A stretch of 56,601 nt of DNA from Spirogloea muscicola (lineage: Eukaryota > Streptophyta > Zygnematophyceae > Spirogloeales > Spirogloeaceae), in NCBI GenBank assembly GCA_009602725.1, contig WELB01000059.1, positions 31,364 through 87,964 on the forward strand. Direction: 5' to 3'. Shown in pieces: positions 11,150 to 22,944 of this stretch. The stretch's first letter is position 1; the number at the start of each line of letters is the position of its first letter. Made by a program: the position numbers and the translations under genes. Below the pieces are notes generated by a model that ran no database searches, was not told where the DNA came from, and worked only from the letters and a program-made list of their open reading frames with translations.

Positions 11150-12065
11150 TTATTTGTTCCAAAGACACGAAATCTTTTCCTTGCCCCCTTTGGGAGAGGC
11201 CCCCCCCTTTGGTAGTGTAGTCCTTTTTCCGGCACCCCTTTCTTTGGCTTTGGACATTGTCCATTCTTTTGAGCTGGCTTTGCCAGCCCTCTTCTCTATG
11301 GGCGCCCACTTCTTCTTTTTTCCACAAACCACACCCCCTTTTGGAAGGAAAGTGGCTCTCCCAATGGGGGCAAGGGCTGTGATGAGCCAGCCCGAAAAGA
11401 AGTAACAAGCTTCGATGGGGCCAAATTACGAAGGGCCATAAGCGCTGTCTCAGAAATGGGGCAGGATGAAGCACTCAAAACCTACGAGCGAGGAGCCCCA
11501 CACCCGCCAGCCTAGCTCTCTAAACAATTTCCCTGACGAAAACCAGAGGCTGCAGCGAGAGCACGGCCAGCACGCAGGCGCGAGGCGTGGTCCATGGACC
11601 GCTAAAGGCAGATGGACAGGCGCATGCGATAGACGTGGGCCAACAAGCCAGAAGGAAGGGCTTACTTTCTGCTCGGTAGAGATGCTTCTCTTGCTCACTC
11701 GTGGGAACTGAAGTTTCCCTTCAGTCCACTTTCCGTCTTGTTACCTTGGCCCCTTTAAGACATCTCTATAACGCTTTTCTGCTTCTGTGCTTCTTACACA
11801 GTGTACTGGCTTGCTTGGCCTCCCTTACACAACATCCGCACCGCGCGCCTTCACTTTTTCAGATGAGCTTCTGGGCTGGCGTCCTTTTCCGGCTCCCATG
11901 AACCTTGTTCCACTTTTTGGTGGGCTGGCTTGCCCCTGCCCTCGCACACTTCGAAAGAACTGCTTTTGCACTTCTCGCCTTCTCTTGGAAGAAACAACGC
12001 CTCTTCTGGAAATAGACAATGTAAGGCAATGCTGTGAGGAGCCAGCCCAAAGGAATGAACAAGGT
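11150..12065. mobile_element. Mixed-orientation retroelement tails
   Basis: A plus-strand tail (hairpin GAGCTGGC TTT GCCAGCCC near 11270-11289) faces a minus-strand tail (hairpin in 11380-11400). A plus-strand protein tail MLLLLTRG-N-stop ends at 11711. A CGCACCGCGCGCC-type end lies near 11837-11850. A minus-strand remnant (AGCCAGCCCAAAGGAATGAACAAGG) is at 12038-12065. All coding parts are lost. Confidence 0.55.
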
Positions 12066-12086
12066 GTCTGAAAGGGCCGGAAGGTG

Positions 12087-12576
<490 letters not shown>

Positions 12577-12639
12577 CATTAATTCCGTAATATCCGCATG
12601 CTCAGGAAGAGGAACAAGAAGTAGCTCATCCGAGGGCTG

Positions 12640-12960
12640 AGAATGGCTTGCCCACAAAGACTAAGCAGCTCAGGAAAAGCTGCCGAAAGAAAGCTGGCCA
12701 ACCACAGCCATCGCCCTCTCATGGAAGAATTTGAGTAGCTGCTTGATTCCATGTGTGCTAGCTTCAGCGCTTTCCCTTGACTCTTTCGACCTCTGTTCAT
12801 TCTCTTTCCTGGGCTGGCCTCTCCCAGCCACCGCCCTCGTATGGGAGCGTCCTTCTCTAATGGAAGAGTCTTTCTTTTTCTCCAATCATTGCCCCCTCTC
12901 CAGAAGCTCACTTGGTGTAAGAAGTGAATGGCGCCTCATCTTGCTTTCCCTTGCGATCCA
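12640..12960. mobile_element. Retroelement 3' tail remnant
   Basis: A plus-strand tail with hairpin GGGCTGGCC TCTC .. CAGCC near 12813-12830 has a GTTCATTCTCTTTCC lead. The flanks carry GGAAGAGTC- and GGAGCG-like ends of the related subtypes. No protein part is present. Confidence 0.5.
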
Positions 12961-14450
12961 TGCGCACCGCGCTCTTTGTTCCGGCGCGCCTGCGCCGCCC
13001 GCGCCGCCCGCGGCCGCTCTCTCTCGCCCCATCGCCTCGCCGGGACACGCCGGGCCACCCTCGCCAGAAGGAAGCCGGCGACAATGCAGCAGCGCAGCGA
13101 CAGTGTGCCTGTCTGGCTGCCAAGGCCCTTGCGTCACACCTGTCCCACTCTCCTCGGTCTTCTGGGGCTGCGCCGGCGAGCCATCGTCCCGGCTGCGAGC
13201 GATCGTCCCGGTTGCTCACCTGCCACCTGTTGGGCCGGCTCACACCTCGTCAGGAAGCCTGGCTGCCTCCCCAAGGATGGCCTTGGGGAGGCATCTAGGC
13301 GGCGCTTACGCAGTGTTAGAGCAGAAGCTGCGTAAGGTTACGTCATCTTACCATGAGGACTGCCTTTATGGAAAGGCCTGAGGCGCGCTTGTTCACTTCG
13401 CTCGAGTCTCACTCACAACCTCACCGTCCATTCCATCACAAAGCGCCATGTGGTGGATCCCCGAGCAGCTCTTTGGGCGGCGCGGTCTGAGCTTAGCTGC
13501 AGGCCGTCGCAGCAGGACGGCCACAAAAGGAAAGCGCTCGCTGCAGGGCCCGTAAGCATACGCTAAAGCCGGGCTTCCCTTGGTCGGGCTCTCCTCTCCT
13601 CTCTCCTCAGGTCCAATTAAACGTGCCCACCGTTGCCCGCACCTCGCCACGGCGTCCATGCTGCCACCCCTTGGTTACGCACAACGTTCTTGTGCTGTAT
13701 TCATAGGTGCTTGCTGTCATCGCTGTCCAGCCGGACGCCTCTGCCCTGACTGTATTCCAGGAGTGCCCCCTTGCCCAGTTTGTCAACATGATTCAGGTCG
13801 CCAAGATACATGTAAAGAAGGAAGCCCAGGGGCTTGAGCTGCCATTGGAATCTGCATTGGGAACGTGTATAGGCATTGATGAAGCCATGCTTAGTAAAGC
13901 TTAAGATGAGCTCGCGAAAGAGCCAAATTGGTGCAGTTGTAGACTTAGCGAGTTGCCTGACAAGTCCAGCCTGCAAGGGAAGTCCCCACCCCCTCCCCAC
14001 CCCGAGCCACCATGCAGCACACTGCATGGGAAACATTGCGCGCAGTACCGTGCAGAGCAGCCTGTCTTGTAAGCTTGATTTCAAATTGCAGTGAAACAAA
14101 CGGCAGGTAGGTGATGTGTCAGTGTCCACTTGGCAGGCAAAGCAAATCAAGTAGAAAAGAGGATGCAGTGTGAAAGCAGGATCGCAAGCGATCACGAGTA
14201 AGGTTGCATAGAAGCCGAACAATGACAATAAGAAATAAGCGAGAGCACAGAAAAGGTAGTTAGGGTGCATATCAAGAACTTGTCACATATGGGTTTGATC
14301 AAACCTCCCACAGCGAGTGCTGGCACAGGTTACGGAGCTGAGGGAGCACTTTAACAAGCTTAAGCAGACATACATTTAAAATCTAAACTTTTAACATTCT
14401 TTGTAACCAGTGACTGAAGTCTTTGACCAAGGTGGGATACTAAATCCTAA
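12961..14450. other. No supported gene
   Basis: GC-rich at 12,960-13,260, then mixed composition. A 189-codon minus-strand frame (13,701-14,270) starts with two hydrophobic stretches but has no domain I recognise and no sign of splicing, so I do not call it a gene. Confidence 0.4.
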
Positions 14451-14452
14451 GC

Positions 14453-14730
14453 ATGTCAAGGTGGTGTTTAGCAGCCCCTCTGTCTTTCTTGCGACGACGA
14501 GTTTCAGCCTATTTGCAGCGTGCCCAGGCTAATGCCTTACACCAGAAAGCTGGACGAGCTCTAGTTGGTAGTAGAAGGGCTTCGTATCTGACATCTAGTA
14601 TTCAGGCATCGATTAGCGCCCTCTATGTTTTGACCCGTGGTTACTGAGCGGGTCAATCTGCTGTAGGTTATGTAGGTCTTCAGATGTGCTTGCCTTTGTG
14701 CTTGTTTATTTGGCCTTGGGTTTGTTTCAA
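14453..14730 (+). mobile_element. Retroelement C-terminal tail copy
   Basis: An intact 64-codon C-terminal end: FLRRRVSAYLQRAQANALHQ..GRALV, then SALYVLTRGY-stop at 14647, followed by the GAGCGGGTCAATCTGCTGTAGG-like 3' flank also seen after 11077. This copy shows the tail best: an arginine-rich helix, LQRAQA, then the hydrophobic LYVLTRGY end. It is 5'-truncated at about 14,450. Confidence 0.65.
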
Positions 14731-16375
14731 TTACACGACATTTTCTGGATGAAGGACCCCTATCGCATAGATGTAACGGGCAACCTTTTAATCATATGGC
14801 TCTGCGTGGCTTCTCTGGAAGCAGTAGCTATTCCACCATTGACCTCCAATGCTGGTAATGAAGTTGTTAGCGAGTTGCACCTATTTGCGACGGCGTCCTT
14901 GAGGGGATCTTAAACGTTCGACTGGATGTTTCTGCCAAGACTGACATCCTCAATTTCCCACTTCCGAAAGTAAGAGGCAAGTAGAATCACGTGGTTGATG
15001 CTTGATCTACATCTGTCTGAATGTGAACTGGCGTCCCACAAGCATGACCAGTCATGCAGCATGCCTTTGAGAACAGGAGCTATGGTCCTTCTGAGTGACA
15101 AGGATAGTGCAACGTAAGTCTTCGTCAAAAGTTCAGCTAGGTGCTTTCCTTTGGCCTGCAAGTCCATACCCAAGGCTCCACTACCTGCGAAGGGTTCGTC
15201 AATGGTATGACGAGTAAACGCATCACTTTCTCCGTCCATCATTCACACCCTCTACATATAGACATTCTCATTCAGCTGCTGACGTCCTATGAAAGGTAGC
15301 GTCTAACTTGGAGAACACCAATTCCTGCAACCGTATGCAAAGTCAGCTCCCTGCAGCTTTTAGTCATTCACGAAGCGGGAAAATCAGCAACTGTGCTTTC
15401 CAGCCTATAATCAATATCAGCTTGCTGGTACAGCACAGTGATGTAAGAGAAGTACTCAGCAAGTCAAGCATTCATAGGCTCCTCTGAAGGTTGAGGACCT
15501 TTATCCCTCTCTTCAAGAGACACATCACTGGAAGGAGGCTTAGTCATGATCAGATTGAAGTCTGGCAGCCTCCCACATACATCACCTCTTCAGATGTAAG
15601 GTAGCGTCCCAATAACAGAATTGTACCTCCCTGCTGACCTAGCCGCCCTGCATCCTCACTTGCCAGTGCTCTGCGTGATGATGGTCTTTGACTTCTGTCA
15701 GTGAGGCGGCACCAGGCGTACCTCTTTGAGTTGGTTCTGTGCATTGAACGTTTAGGTGATGCCTCCGGCAATGCACCGCTGCATGCGTTATTGCAACTTC
15801 TTGCAAGAAAGACATACTTCAATGATGTTATCTGATGGATCAATAACAATCAACAACAAAGATCAACTACCCACTCGAAATGTGCCTGGAGCTCAGGTAC
15901 AACTTTCAAAAATTGATGAGCCTAGAGTCCTGTTCACAACAACGAACGCTATCCTTGATGAAGGGACAGAGTCCCTTTGCACTCAGCGTCCATTCTGACA
16001 GCCCGATTTGCTAAGATGTCAATGAAGATGGAGCGAGGCTAGCACCATGAGCTCTGACAAATCAATGAATAGGACCAAGAAGTCCCTCATATAGGCTCCC
16101 TCGCAGCTGCTTCGCTTAGTAAGTAAGTCCGCGCTTTCCTTGGCGCTTTCCGTGGCGCACAACACGGCCCCCGCGACGCCTACCGGTGCGGCTGCGGCGG
16201 CGGCGTGCCGGCGGCCGTGGGTCGGATCTAGGTCAACAGACTGGGCCAACGAGAAGGCGCGCAGTACTTATAAGATGGAAGGAGAGGAGGCGCTCGGAGT
16301 GCATGAAGAAAGGGAGGTCAATTCAAGCCAATACATTGTTCAGAAGAGTCTAGTGCAAAATAAACAAGGCTACAT
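14731..16375. other. No supported gene
   Basis: This region is richer in A+T than its surroundings. Short minus-strand frames contain pieces such as KHLAELLTKT that vaguely recall the end of a Ty1/copia polyprotein, but order and continuity are not convincing. Nothing else is recognised. Confidence 0.35.
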
Positions 16376-17140
16376 AGTATGGAGCCCTATACTAAGAAGA
16401 AAGTGCTCGCCCATTGAGAATAGGGACTGGAAAAGTCAGCCCAAAAAAGAATCAACAAAGGGCGAGAAAGGGTGCCCAATGTGGGTTGCATTAGTATCAA
16501 CGGGTGAGCACAAACGAATCCGACAAGCTAACTTGGGGAGCGCCGCCATGAAAGCCGGAGCTTAGAGCGCGCCTGCATGCTGGTGAATGGCCAGAGCTTG
16601 CGAGCGCTGCAAAGCGAAAGCCGCATCCTGTAAGATGCAACCAATGCCTGGAAAGGGAGGTCAAGCCAGTACACTGTTTTGTAATATGAGAGACCTTAGA
16701 AATTTTAAGAAAGCCAACGAGTTTGAGAAGTTTTAGGGCTTAGGGTTTAGATTAAGGCTCTTCCAGAGCACAATTGCAGGGGTCAGCGCTAAAGGTGGCT
16801 GTGAAAAGAGAGAGAGAGAGAAGGCGCGCAGTGCGCATGAGATTGTGAGAGAGGCCAATTCTAGCCTTGCAAATGTCCTTTTAAACTGGGTATTGAGCTG
16901 GCTAAGGGGAATACTAATATCCCCGAGTGAGCAAATGCATATCAGACAAGCTATACTGAGGAGCCAAACCACCACCACGAAAGCTCATTAGCCTGGGCTA
17001 ATGCACGACAAGCACGCTGGTGTATCGCGAGCTCGGAGCGCTGTAGACTCAATGACAAGGAGTAGCTCTTCCGAAAAGGGCAAGAGAGCCCAAAAGCCCA
17101 AAAGCCCAAAAGCCAAAAAGCCAGCCCAAACGAAGCGAAG
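16376..17140 (-). mobile_element. Retroelement fragments on the minus strand
   Basis: Minus-strand reading gives a 3' tail at 16,395-16,455 (GCTCGCCCATTGAGAATAGG on the plus strand), SDSFVLTR at about 16,500-16,530, SDMHLLTRGY-stop at about 16,912-16,950, and the arginine-rich C-terminal segment LQRSELAIHQRACRAL at about 17,000-17,060. A four-unit GCCCAAAA repeat lies at 17,089-17,125. A short TTAGGG-like patch is at 16,734-16,752. Confidence 0.6.
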
Positions 17141-18040
17141 AACGAGTCGTGGAGAGAGGTAAGGTGTGAATAATTTGGTGTGGTGACACTTCTGCCACAT
17201 TTTTTGCAGGTCTGCTCATCTGGTAGTGAGGCTATGCAGGGCAGGCTGCTGCTAGTCAAGCAGAGTCCTGGCCTGTAGGCGGGGCTTCAGGTGTGGCAAT
17301 TCGACGTATTGTGAGCACTATACGAGCAGGCACGATAATGTCAATGTCACGCTTCAGGACGTCAACAGTGCAGGCAGGTCATGTGACCTGTCCTCACTAA
17401 TCTGTACACTATTTACGCAGGCAGCTGCTGGAGCCCCTCCCAAGCAGAATGCCAATGAAACAAAAAGTCAATGTCTAGACAGATATATACAAAAGAGCTG
17501 CTGGGGGGATGATGCATAACAACCTCATGGAGGTATTTGGGGGGTGTCGTGCATCATCCATCGTTGTACATGTATCTACACCCTCAGAAGCGGTGGAATG
17601 TTGCAATCTTGATGGTGGGCCGTGTGTATATACATCCTCGCTTTCACCTGGCAATCCGGTCCCAGAGCTCTACCAATCTGTGAAGGCCCAAGCGTTCGAC
17701 CAACAGCTGGTCTGCTTCAGACAGTACCGCTTTTGGCGCCTGCACGAGGCACCGGGCTCACTTTTGGAGGTCATAAGACCCAACTTGTCTCAGACAGTCG
17801 GGATAATGAATTACAGCTAGAGCGTGGAAAATGGATTCTTTCGGAGCATCCTGTCTACCAAGCACTCATTGATGGCTGGGAGCATTCTCGGAGCACTACT
17901 TGCTATGAAGCCCATCTTCCGGCCTTCAATAGCTTGTAGCATTCCTACGAACACAAAGTCGCACCTCAAGAACATTAGACAAACTCTGGGTGGTGTCCAA
18001 CGAGGGATTCGCAGCACCAAATGGCTGCAGGACAACCAGA
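17141..18040. other. No supported gene
   Basis: Short open frames in both directions show no domain and no splice-consistent model. I see nothing supportable here. Confidence 0.35.
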
Positions 18041-18042
18041 GC

Positions 18043-18375
18043 AGACAAATGCATCAGCAGCATTGTATATCAGGCATGAAGGCTTGAGCTCATTCTCTGC
18101 ACCAGCAGCCGCGGGAAGGCCCTCCGTTACACAGAGTCGCACCTCAGGGACACCACGTGAAGGCTGGCTGGTCTCCACCAGGGGTGCCAGATGATTGACT
18201 ACCTACAGGAGAATGGGAGCAGACAAATGCATCAGCCGCACTGGTATGCAGGCATCACGGCTTGAGCATGGCCTCTGCACCCTCAATCACTCCGGTGGCA
18301 CCAGAGTGGCCCACTCTGTGGGGGCCGCACAGCCGCACCTCAACGACACCAGGCATGGTGTGGCTGGTCTCTATC
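18043..18375. repeat. Imperfect tandem duplication, about 177 bp
   Basis: GCAGACAAATGCATCAGC starts at 18,043 and again at 18,220. Downstream landmarks also recur: GGCATgaAGGCTTGAGC / GGCATcacGGCTTGAGC, then CGCACCTCA..GACACCA and GGCTGGTCTC. A weaker third relative of the CGCACCTCA part is at about 17,960. No coding role is seen. Confidence 0.6.
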
Positions 18376-19135
18376 GACGCTCGTGCAGAACTGTTGAGAC
18401 AGACAGACAGAGAGCCTGTGTATACCCTGAAGCAGGGGCTGGCTGGAAGCGGCGACCGCGGGGTTTGGGCCCGTGCAGGACTTGCTCGTCCCAGACCCGA
18501 CCAGGCGCGAAGAGTTGCGGGGGAAGATTCCGGGGTACGCAGAAGCTTTCCCCTAAGGGGCACGCGCTTCCGTGGGTTCCGGAGAAGGACACCGCAGCGG
18601 TCGCTGGAGACCGGGCACAAATGATAAGCCCACAAGAGATCTCCATACCAGCAGGGGGAGGGGGTCACCAACGCCCCCCAGGTTGGCCAACCGGTGCCCC
18701 TTCCGGTGGTCTCCCACGAAAGCATCCCGGCAATGCGAAGGAGATGCTCTGCTGCGACATCTGCGCCGGACATCCCGGGCCGGCCAGCTGGCAAGGGAAT
18801 CGACTGTGCTCGGGAGGGGAGCCGGCCTCCGCAGGGCCTCGGTGCGCCCGGCGAGGGGCCTGCGCGCACGAAGAGAGCGGGGGGCCACGGGCCGGATCGG
18901 ACCGGATCCAGCGGACAACGGCGCGGCGGCGGCGGCGGCGGCGGCGGAGGCGGCGCCGCCCTCGGCGGGGAAATCTCGGCGGGGCGAGGCGTGGCCGCAC
19001 GGTGGCCCGAAAGTGCGGCTGGAGAGGCCGCGAAGCTCACGATCCACAAACGACCACGCCTCGCCTTTCCCCAACACCACTCCCACCTCACACCCCCGCC
19101 TCCCACGCTCCCCCGCACACCCCACGCCAGGCGCC
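18376..19135. other. GC-rich upstream region of the PstS-like gene
   Basis: Very GC-rich, with a (GGC)n run at about 18,930-18,960. Long frames on both strands here (up to 468 codons on plus, 319 on minus) are arginine/proline/alanine-rich, cross the first exon and intron of the next gene in wrong frames, and are rejected. The region probably holds the promoter and 5' UTR of that gene. Confidence 0.45.
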
Positions 19136-20342
19136 ATGGCCCGCTTCGCCGTCGCCGTCTTGGTCCTGCCTTCGCCGCCTCGGCCTTCGCCACTTGCTCC
19201 CCGGCCGGCTCCACCTACTTCGGTGGTGCCACCTCCGTCCAGGCCCTGGAGAACCAGGTTATCAGCACCTATGGCACCTACGGATGCTACGCCTCCGTCG
19301 GGTGAGTGACGGCCTTGCCCGGGGGGCCCGAGCCACCGTGCGCGACGCGCCCCCTACTCGTGCGCGCGACGCACAGGGCCACCAGCACTCGGGTCACAGC
19401 TACGCTCTGTGCAGGCCCACTACCTGTGTCCATGCGCAGCACTCGAATGCGCCCAGGGCTGCTGTCGCCACCTTCTCAAGGACCCGTGTCCTGCCTGCCC
19501 GCACATCGTGCCGCTTCTCTCGCGACTTCGCAGCTCCGGCGCCGGTTACACCGGCTTCAAGGCCAACACCTACCAGGTCGCCGCGTCCGATGCGGCCATG
19601 ACCACCGCCCAGGAGTCCAGCCTCGGCTTCTCCAAGCTCACCATCCCCCAGGGCCTCCAGTCCTACTCCATGCTCTTCAACGGTGCCACTGCCCTCACCC
19701 TCTCTTGCCAGAGCCTGGCCGACCTCTACTCCGGCTTCTCCACCTCCATCGGCGGCGGTGCCATCACCGTGCCCGTCGCCCGCTCCGACTCCTCCGGCAC
19801 CACCTTCGTCTTCACCTCCTACCTGAACCTGTGTACCGCCGGCGGTGCCCGCCAGTGGCCCTCGACCAAGGTCGGCGAGAGCGGCATCGCCTGGGGATCC
19901 AGCGCCCTGGTCGCCCAGAGCGGCTCCGGCGGCGTCGCCTCGTACATCTTCTCCCACCCCGGCTCCATTGGCTACCTCGGCACCCCGGTCGCCATCACCT
20001 TCGTGACCGGCAATGTGCGCATCGCCGCCACCAACAAGGCCGGCCAGAACTACAAGGGTGACTCCTGCTCCGTCACCGGCGCCATTCCCGTGTCCGTGCC
20101 CGCTGCCACCGCCACCTGGTCGGGCGTCAACACCATCTACCAGCCCGGCTCCGGCGTCTGCCCCATGGTGTCCTTCGTGTACATCTGGGCCCGCCAGACC
20201 TACCCCGCCGGCACCCCCACCGCCACCATCAAGGCTTTCCTCAACTTCCATGTACTCCACCGCCAGCCAGAACCTCCTCCCCGTCAAGGACCCCAGCAGC
20301 CTCATCACCCAGAACACCAACGCGGTGGCCACCATCTCGTAA
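19136..20342 (+). CDS. PstS/DING-like phosphate-binding protein, 2 exons, two apparent frameshifts
   Basis: Exon 1 is 19,136-19,301, intron 19,302-19,533 (GT-AG, phase 2), exon 2 19,534-20,342 (TAA). Exon 1 starts MARFAVAV and continues, after a one-base frame change near 19,165, as AFAASAFATCSPAGSTYFGG: a signal peptide followed by the GST/GG start typical of PstS-type proteins. Across the junction the protein reads YASVG-SGAGYTGFK, then AASDAAMT. The phosphate-loop block ITVPVARSDSSGTTFVF keeps the R-x-D-x-S-G-T pattern of PstS. PGSIGYLG and a C-terminal IKAFLNF follow. A second frame change (extra C near 20,248) is needed to reach YSTASQNLLPVKDP and the stop. The decayed copy at 39.6 kb reads through this point (LNYIFSTSGQNLLP), which supports an indel in the window sequence. 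Predicted secreted or surface phosphate binder; the role is inferred. The gene is more GC-rich than its 3' flank. Without correction of both indels it would be a pseudogene. Confidence 0.7.
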
Positions 20343-20994
20343 ATTGCTCTGTGATTTTTTTGAGCTGCTAGGCAATACTAGTCACTGCACCAATTTTTGA
20401 CACTGAGACACGTATGCAAACTATGAAACATGGATGATCTTAAACTGCGGTACTTTTGATGAAAGGGCAAGGGTTGAAATCGATCCCTGCATTGCTCACA
20501 TTCTTGCAATCCTCAAGACAGGCATCTTTGACATCTTATCTAAAGTGAATGCACCCTGTCCAAAAGTTTAACGAAGACGATTCAGCCAACACATGCTTGA
20601 TATTGAAATCCACGACTCTACCCGATCTTCAATGAGCTTGCTGTGCTCAATCTTTAAAGTTCTCAGCAAGCTCACATGAACCTACTGTCCAAAAATCACC
20701 TACTCCAAGCAAGTCGATGTGAATAATAGTGTTTCCGATGAAATCCAAAGCTCTCAAATCTAATATCTCACTTTCGACATGGAATAAGTAGCGTTGATTG
20801 AACGTTGAGCGTTGATAACATGTTTCAACCCTCCACCTTTACATATGACTCGATCAACTGATGCACACTACAGATCAGTAATGTCTGCTATGGAGTCACG
20901 AACTGCTCCAACCATATTGCAACTTGCTCTTCCATCACACTTATTCCAACGGATTGATTAAACAAAATCCAGCTCTTTCCTGTCCTCGTGACTT
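20343..20994. other. AT-richer 3' flank, no gene
   Basis: Base composition drops sharply right after the stop codon of the PstS-like gene. I recognise no gene, RNA or repeat here. Confidence 0.5.
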
Positions 20995-21027
20995 TAGAGC
21001 AATGTGAACCTTTTCAGTACCGGATAC

Positions 21028-22020
21028 TTCCCCACACCTTCCGCGTTGTTGCACTTAGACATTGGGCATCATATTCTAATGACCATGGTTCATTAAAACT
21101 TGCTTCTTAAATTGCACATGAACGACATGGTTCCTGGATCTCTCTTCTGCCATCTTACAAATTGGACATCCGCGTCCAATAATCACCACGTCCTCGGACA
21201 CCATACACTTGCATAAGAGGCGAAGACCCCGTCTCCTGCTGCCGGCTCGCTCGCGCTGGTGATTCGTATGCGGCTCTCCGTCTCTCTCCGGCGGTCCTCT
21301 GACTCACGCAGTCCACTCGCGCAGAGGCCGTGCTATGGCTGCTGCCTCTGGTCTCGATGGAGTCTCTATCTCCCAGCTGCGGGTTACTCGGACTTGCTAC
21401 TGCTCACTCGAGGTTACTGAGCTTCCATCTGCGGTCGTGTAGTGTCTAGCTGTGTGCTTTTACTGTCCGGCACCTTTAGCTCTTTGGAACCTGTCCGTTC
21501 TTTTTGGGCTGGCCTCCTCATGGCTCCTCCTCATGGCTTGAAAGTAACGTGATTCCCTTCAGCTTCCGACTTCTTCCCCACACCCTCCGCGTTGTTGCAA
21601 TTTAGACAGTGAAAATCATACTCTAATGACCATAGTTTATTCAAAACTTGCTTCCTAAAATGCACATAAACAATATGGTTCGTGATTCTCTCTTCTGCCA
21701 GCTTACAATTTGGACATCCGCGTCCGAACATCACCACATCCTCGAACACCATACACTTGCATGAGAAGCCAAGACAACCCCGTCTCCTGCTGCCTGGCTC
21801 GCTCGTGCAGGTCTTCTGTATGCGGCTCGTCGTCTCTCTCAGGCGCTCATCTGGCTCACGCAGTCCACTCGCGTGCAGGCCGCGCTGTGGCTGCTGCCTC
21901 TGGTCTCGACGGAGTGCCTCTCTCCCAGCTGCGGATTACTCGGACTTGCTGTGCTCGCTCGTGGGTACTGAGCTTCCATCTGCGGTTGTGTAATGTCTAG
22001 CTATGTGCTTTTTCTTATCG
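21028..22020. repeat. Diverged direct repeat, 545-bp period, with retroelement ends in both directions
   Basis: Unit 1 (21,028 to about 21,480) and unit 2 (21,573 to about 22,020) align throughout at roughly 85% by eye. On the plus strand each ends with the family C-terminal tail. Unit 1 reads YSDLLLLTRGY-stop (21,385-21,420), while unit 2 has lost frame. On the minus strand each starts with a Cys/His-rich segment (CPNCKLAEERITNHI..FHCLNC in unit 2, 21,570-21,725) that looks like the zinc-binding zf-RVT module at the end of other reverse-transcriptase proteins. So each unit carries pieces of two oppositely oriented elements and was then duplicated. A hairpin tail follows at 22,055-22,078. Confidence 0.55.
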
Positions 22021-22079
22021 GCACCCTTTGGCTCTTTGGACCCTGTCCGTTCCTCTCGGGCTGGCCTTTCCCAGCCCCT

Positions 22080-22944
22080 ACCTTGCATAAGAGAGCAGTT
22101 TCTTCTCTCCACCCTTGCAATGGCATCGTGTGCCCTAACGTGGTTCGGCTTTGGCCCATGCCCACCTCCTGAATACCCTCCCGGAGCTTGAGCTTGGTAG
22201 AGTCCAAGTGCACGGTCCACAGCAGCGACTCTTAACTGCGACAAGTGCTATTATTCTTGATCAGGAACAGCTCCTTATGGCTGTTATGACGAGCAGGGCC
22301 ACGCAGTCAGTCCATTTCGATGTTTCTCTTAAAGCACATAAGCTTCTGTTGCGGCCTTGCAGCTTACAAGGCCTTCCGATTCCCACGAGAGTCCAGTTAC
22401 ATACCCCGTTGGAGCTCTTTTGTCTGACAGGTTGATTACATCGTTAATCGTACCCTTGTTTACGAGGCCACCATGGCGAAGGCCCGCTGATCCAGGATGA
22501 CGTGGTGTCTGGCCGTCGCTTTATCTTTGCACATCTGGGAAACGACATCATCAAGCAGAGAGGTCATCGAGCGGCGGAGTGTGGGGGAGTTCGTCGAGCG
22601 GCTGAGAGTGGGAGTCATTGAGGGTGTGAGGTTTGTTGAATCATCTTGTCATGAAGCTAAGGACCAGCCGAAAGAGCACCCTGGCTGTGATCACGTGCCC
22701 CCCCTCTCGGCACACACTTGGACTCTTTTGTGGTGCTCATGGCCTTCACATTCGTCTGGCGTGCTGAACGAGCTGCCTGTGACTTCTGGTCAAAGGTGCA
22801 GCGACAAACCGCCGACGCCGTCCCTCTTGTGACTCGGGCTACCTAGCTACTCAGCGAAGGGCTGAACTCTCGTGGAGATCTGCTCTATCTGATCATGGCC
22901 TCAAACACCGTCCCCCTCTTGGTGCCGACATGAAAGCAAGATGC
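22080..22944. other. Subtelomeric sequence without a supported gene
   Basis: Unique-looking sequence between the last retroelement tail and the telomere array. A 111-codon plus-strand frame (22,497-22,832) has no recognisable domain. Confidence 0.4.

Noticed and set aside
13701-14270. 189-codon minus-strand frame with hydrophobic start
   Set aside because: No domain, no splice context and no homologue recognised; composition looks random after the first 50 residues.
14910-16250. Possible Ty1/copia polyprotein on the minus strand (LLTKT-like and YQQADIDY-like bits)
   Set aside because: The motifs are out of the expected order, separated by stops, and no integrase or YxDD motif can be found.
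18195-19601. 468-codon plus-strand frame and a 319-codon minus-strand frame in the same region
   Set aside because: They are produced by high GC, are low in complexity, and overlap exon 1 and the intron of the PstS-like gene in wrong frames.
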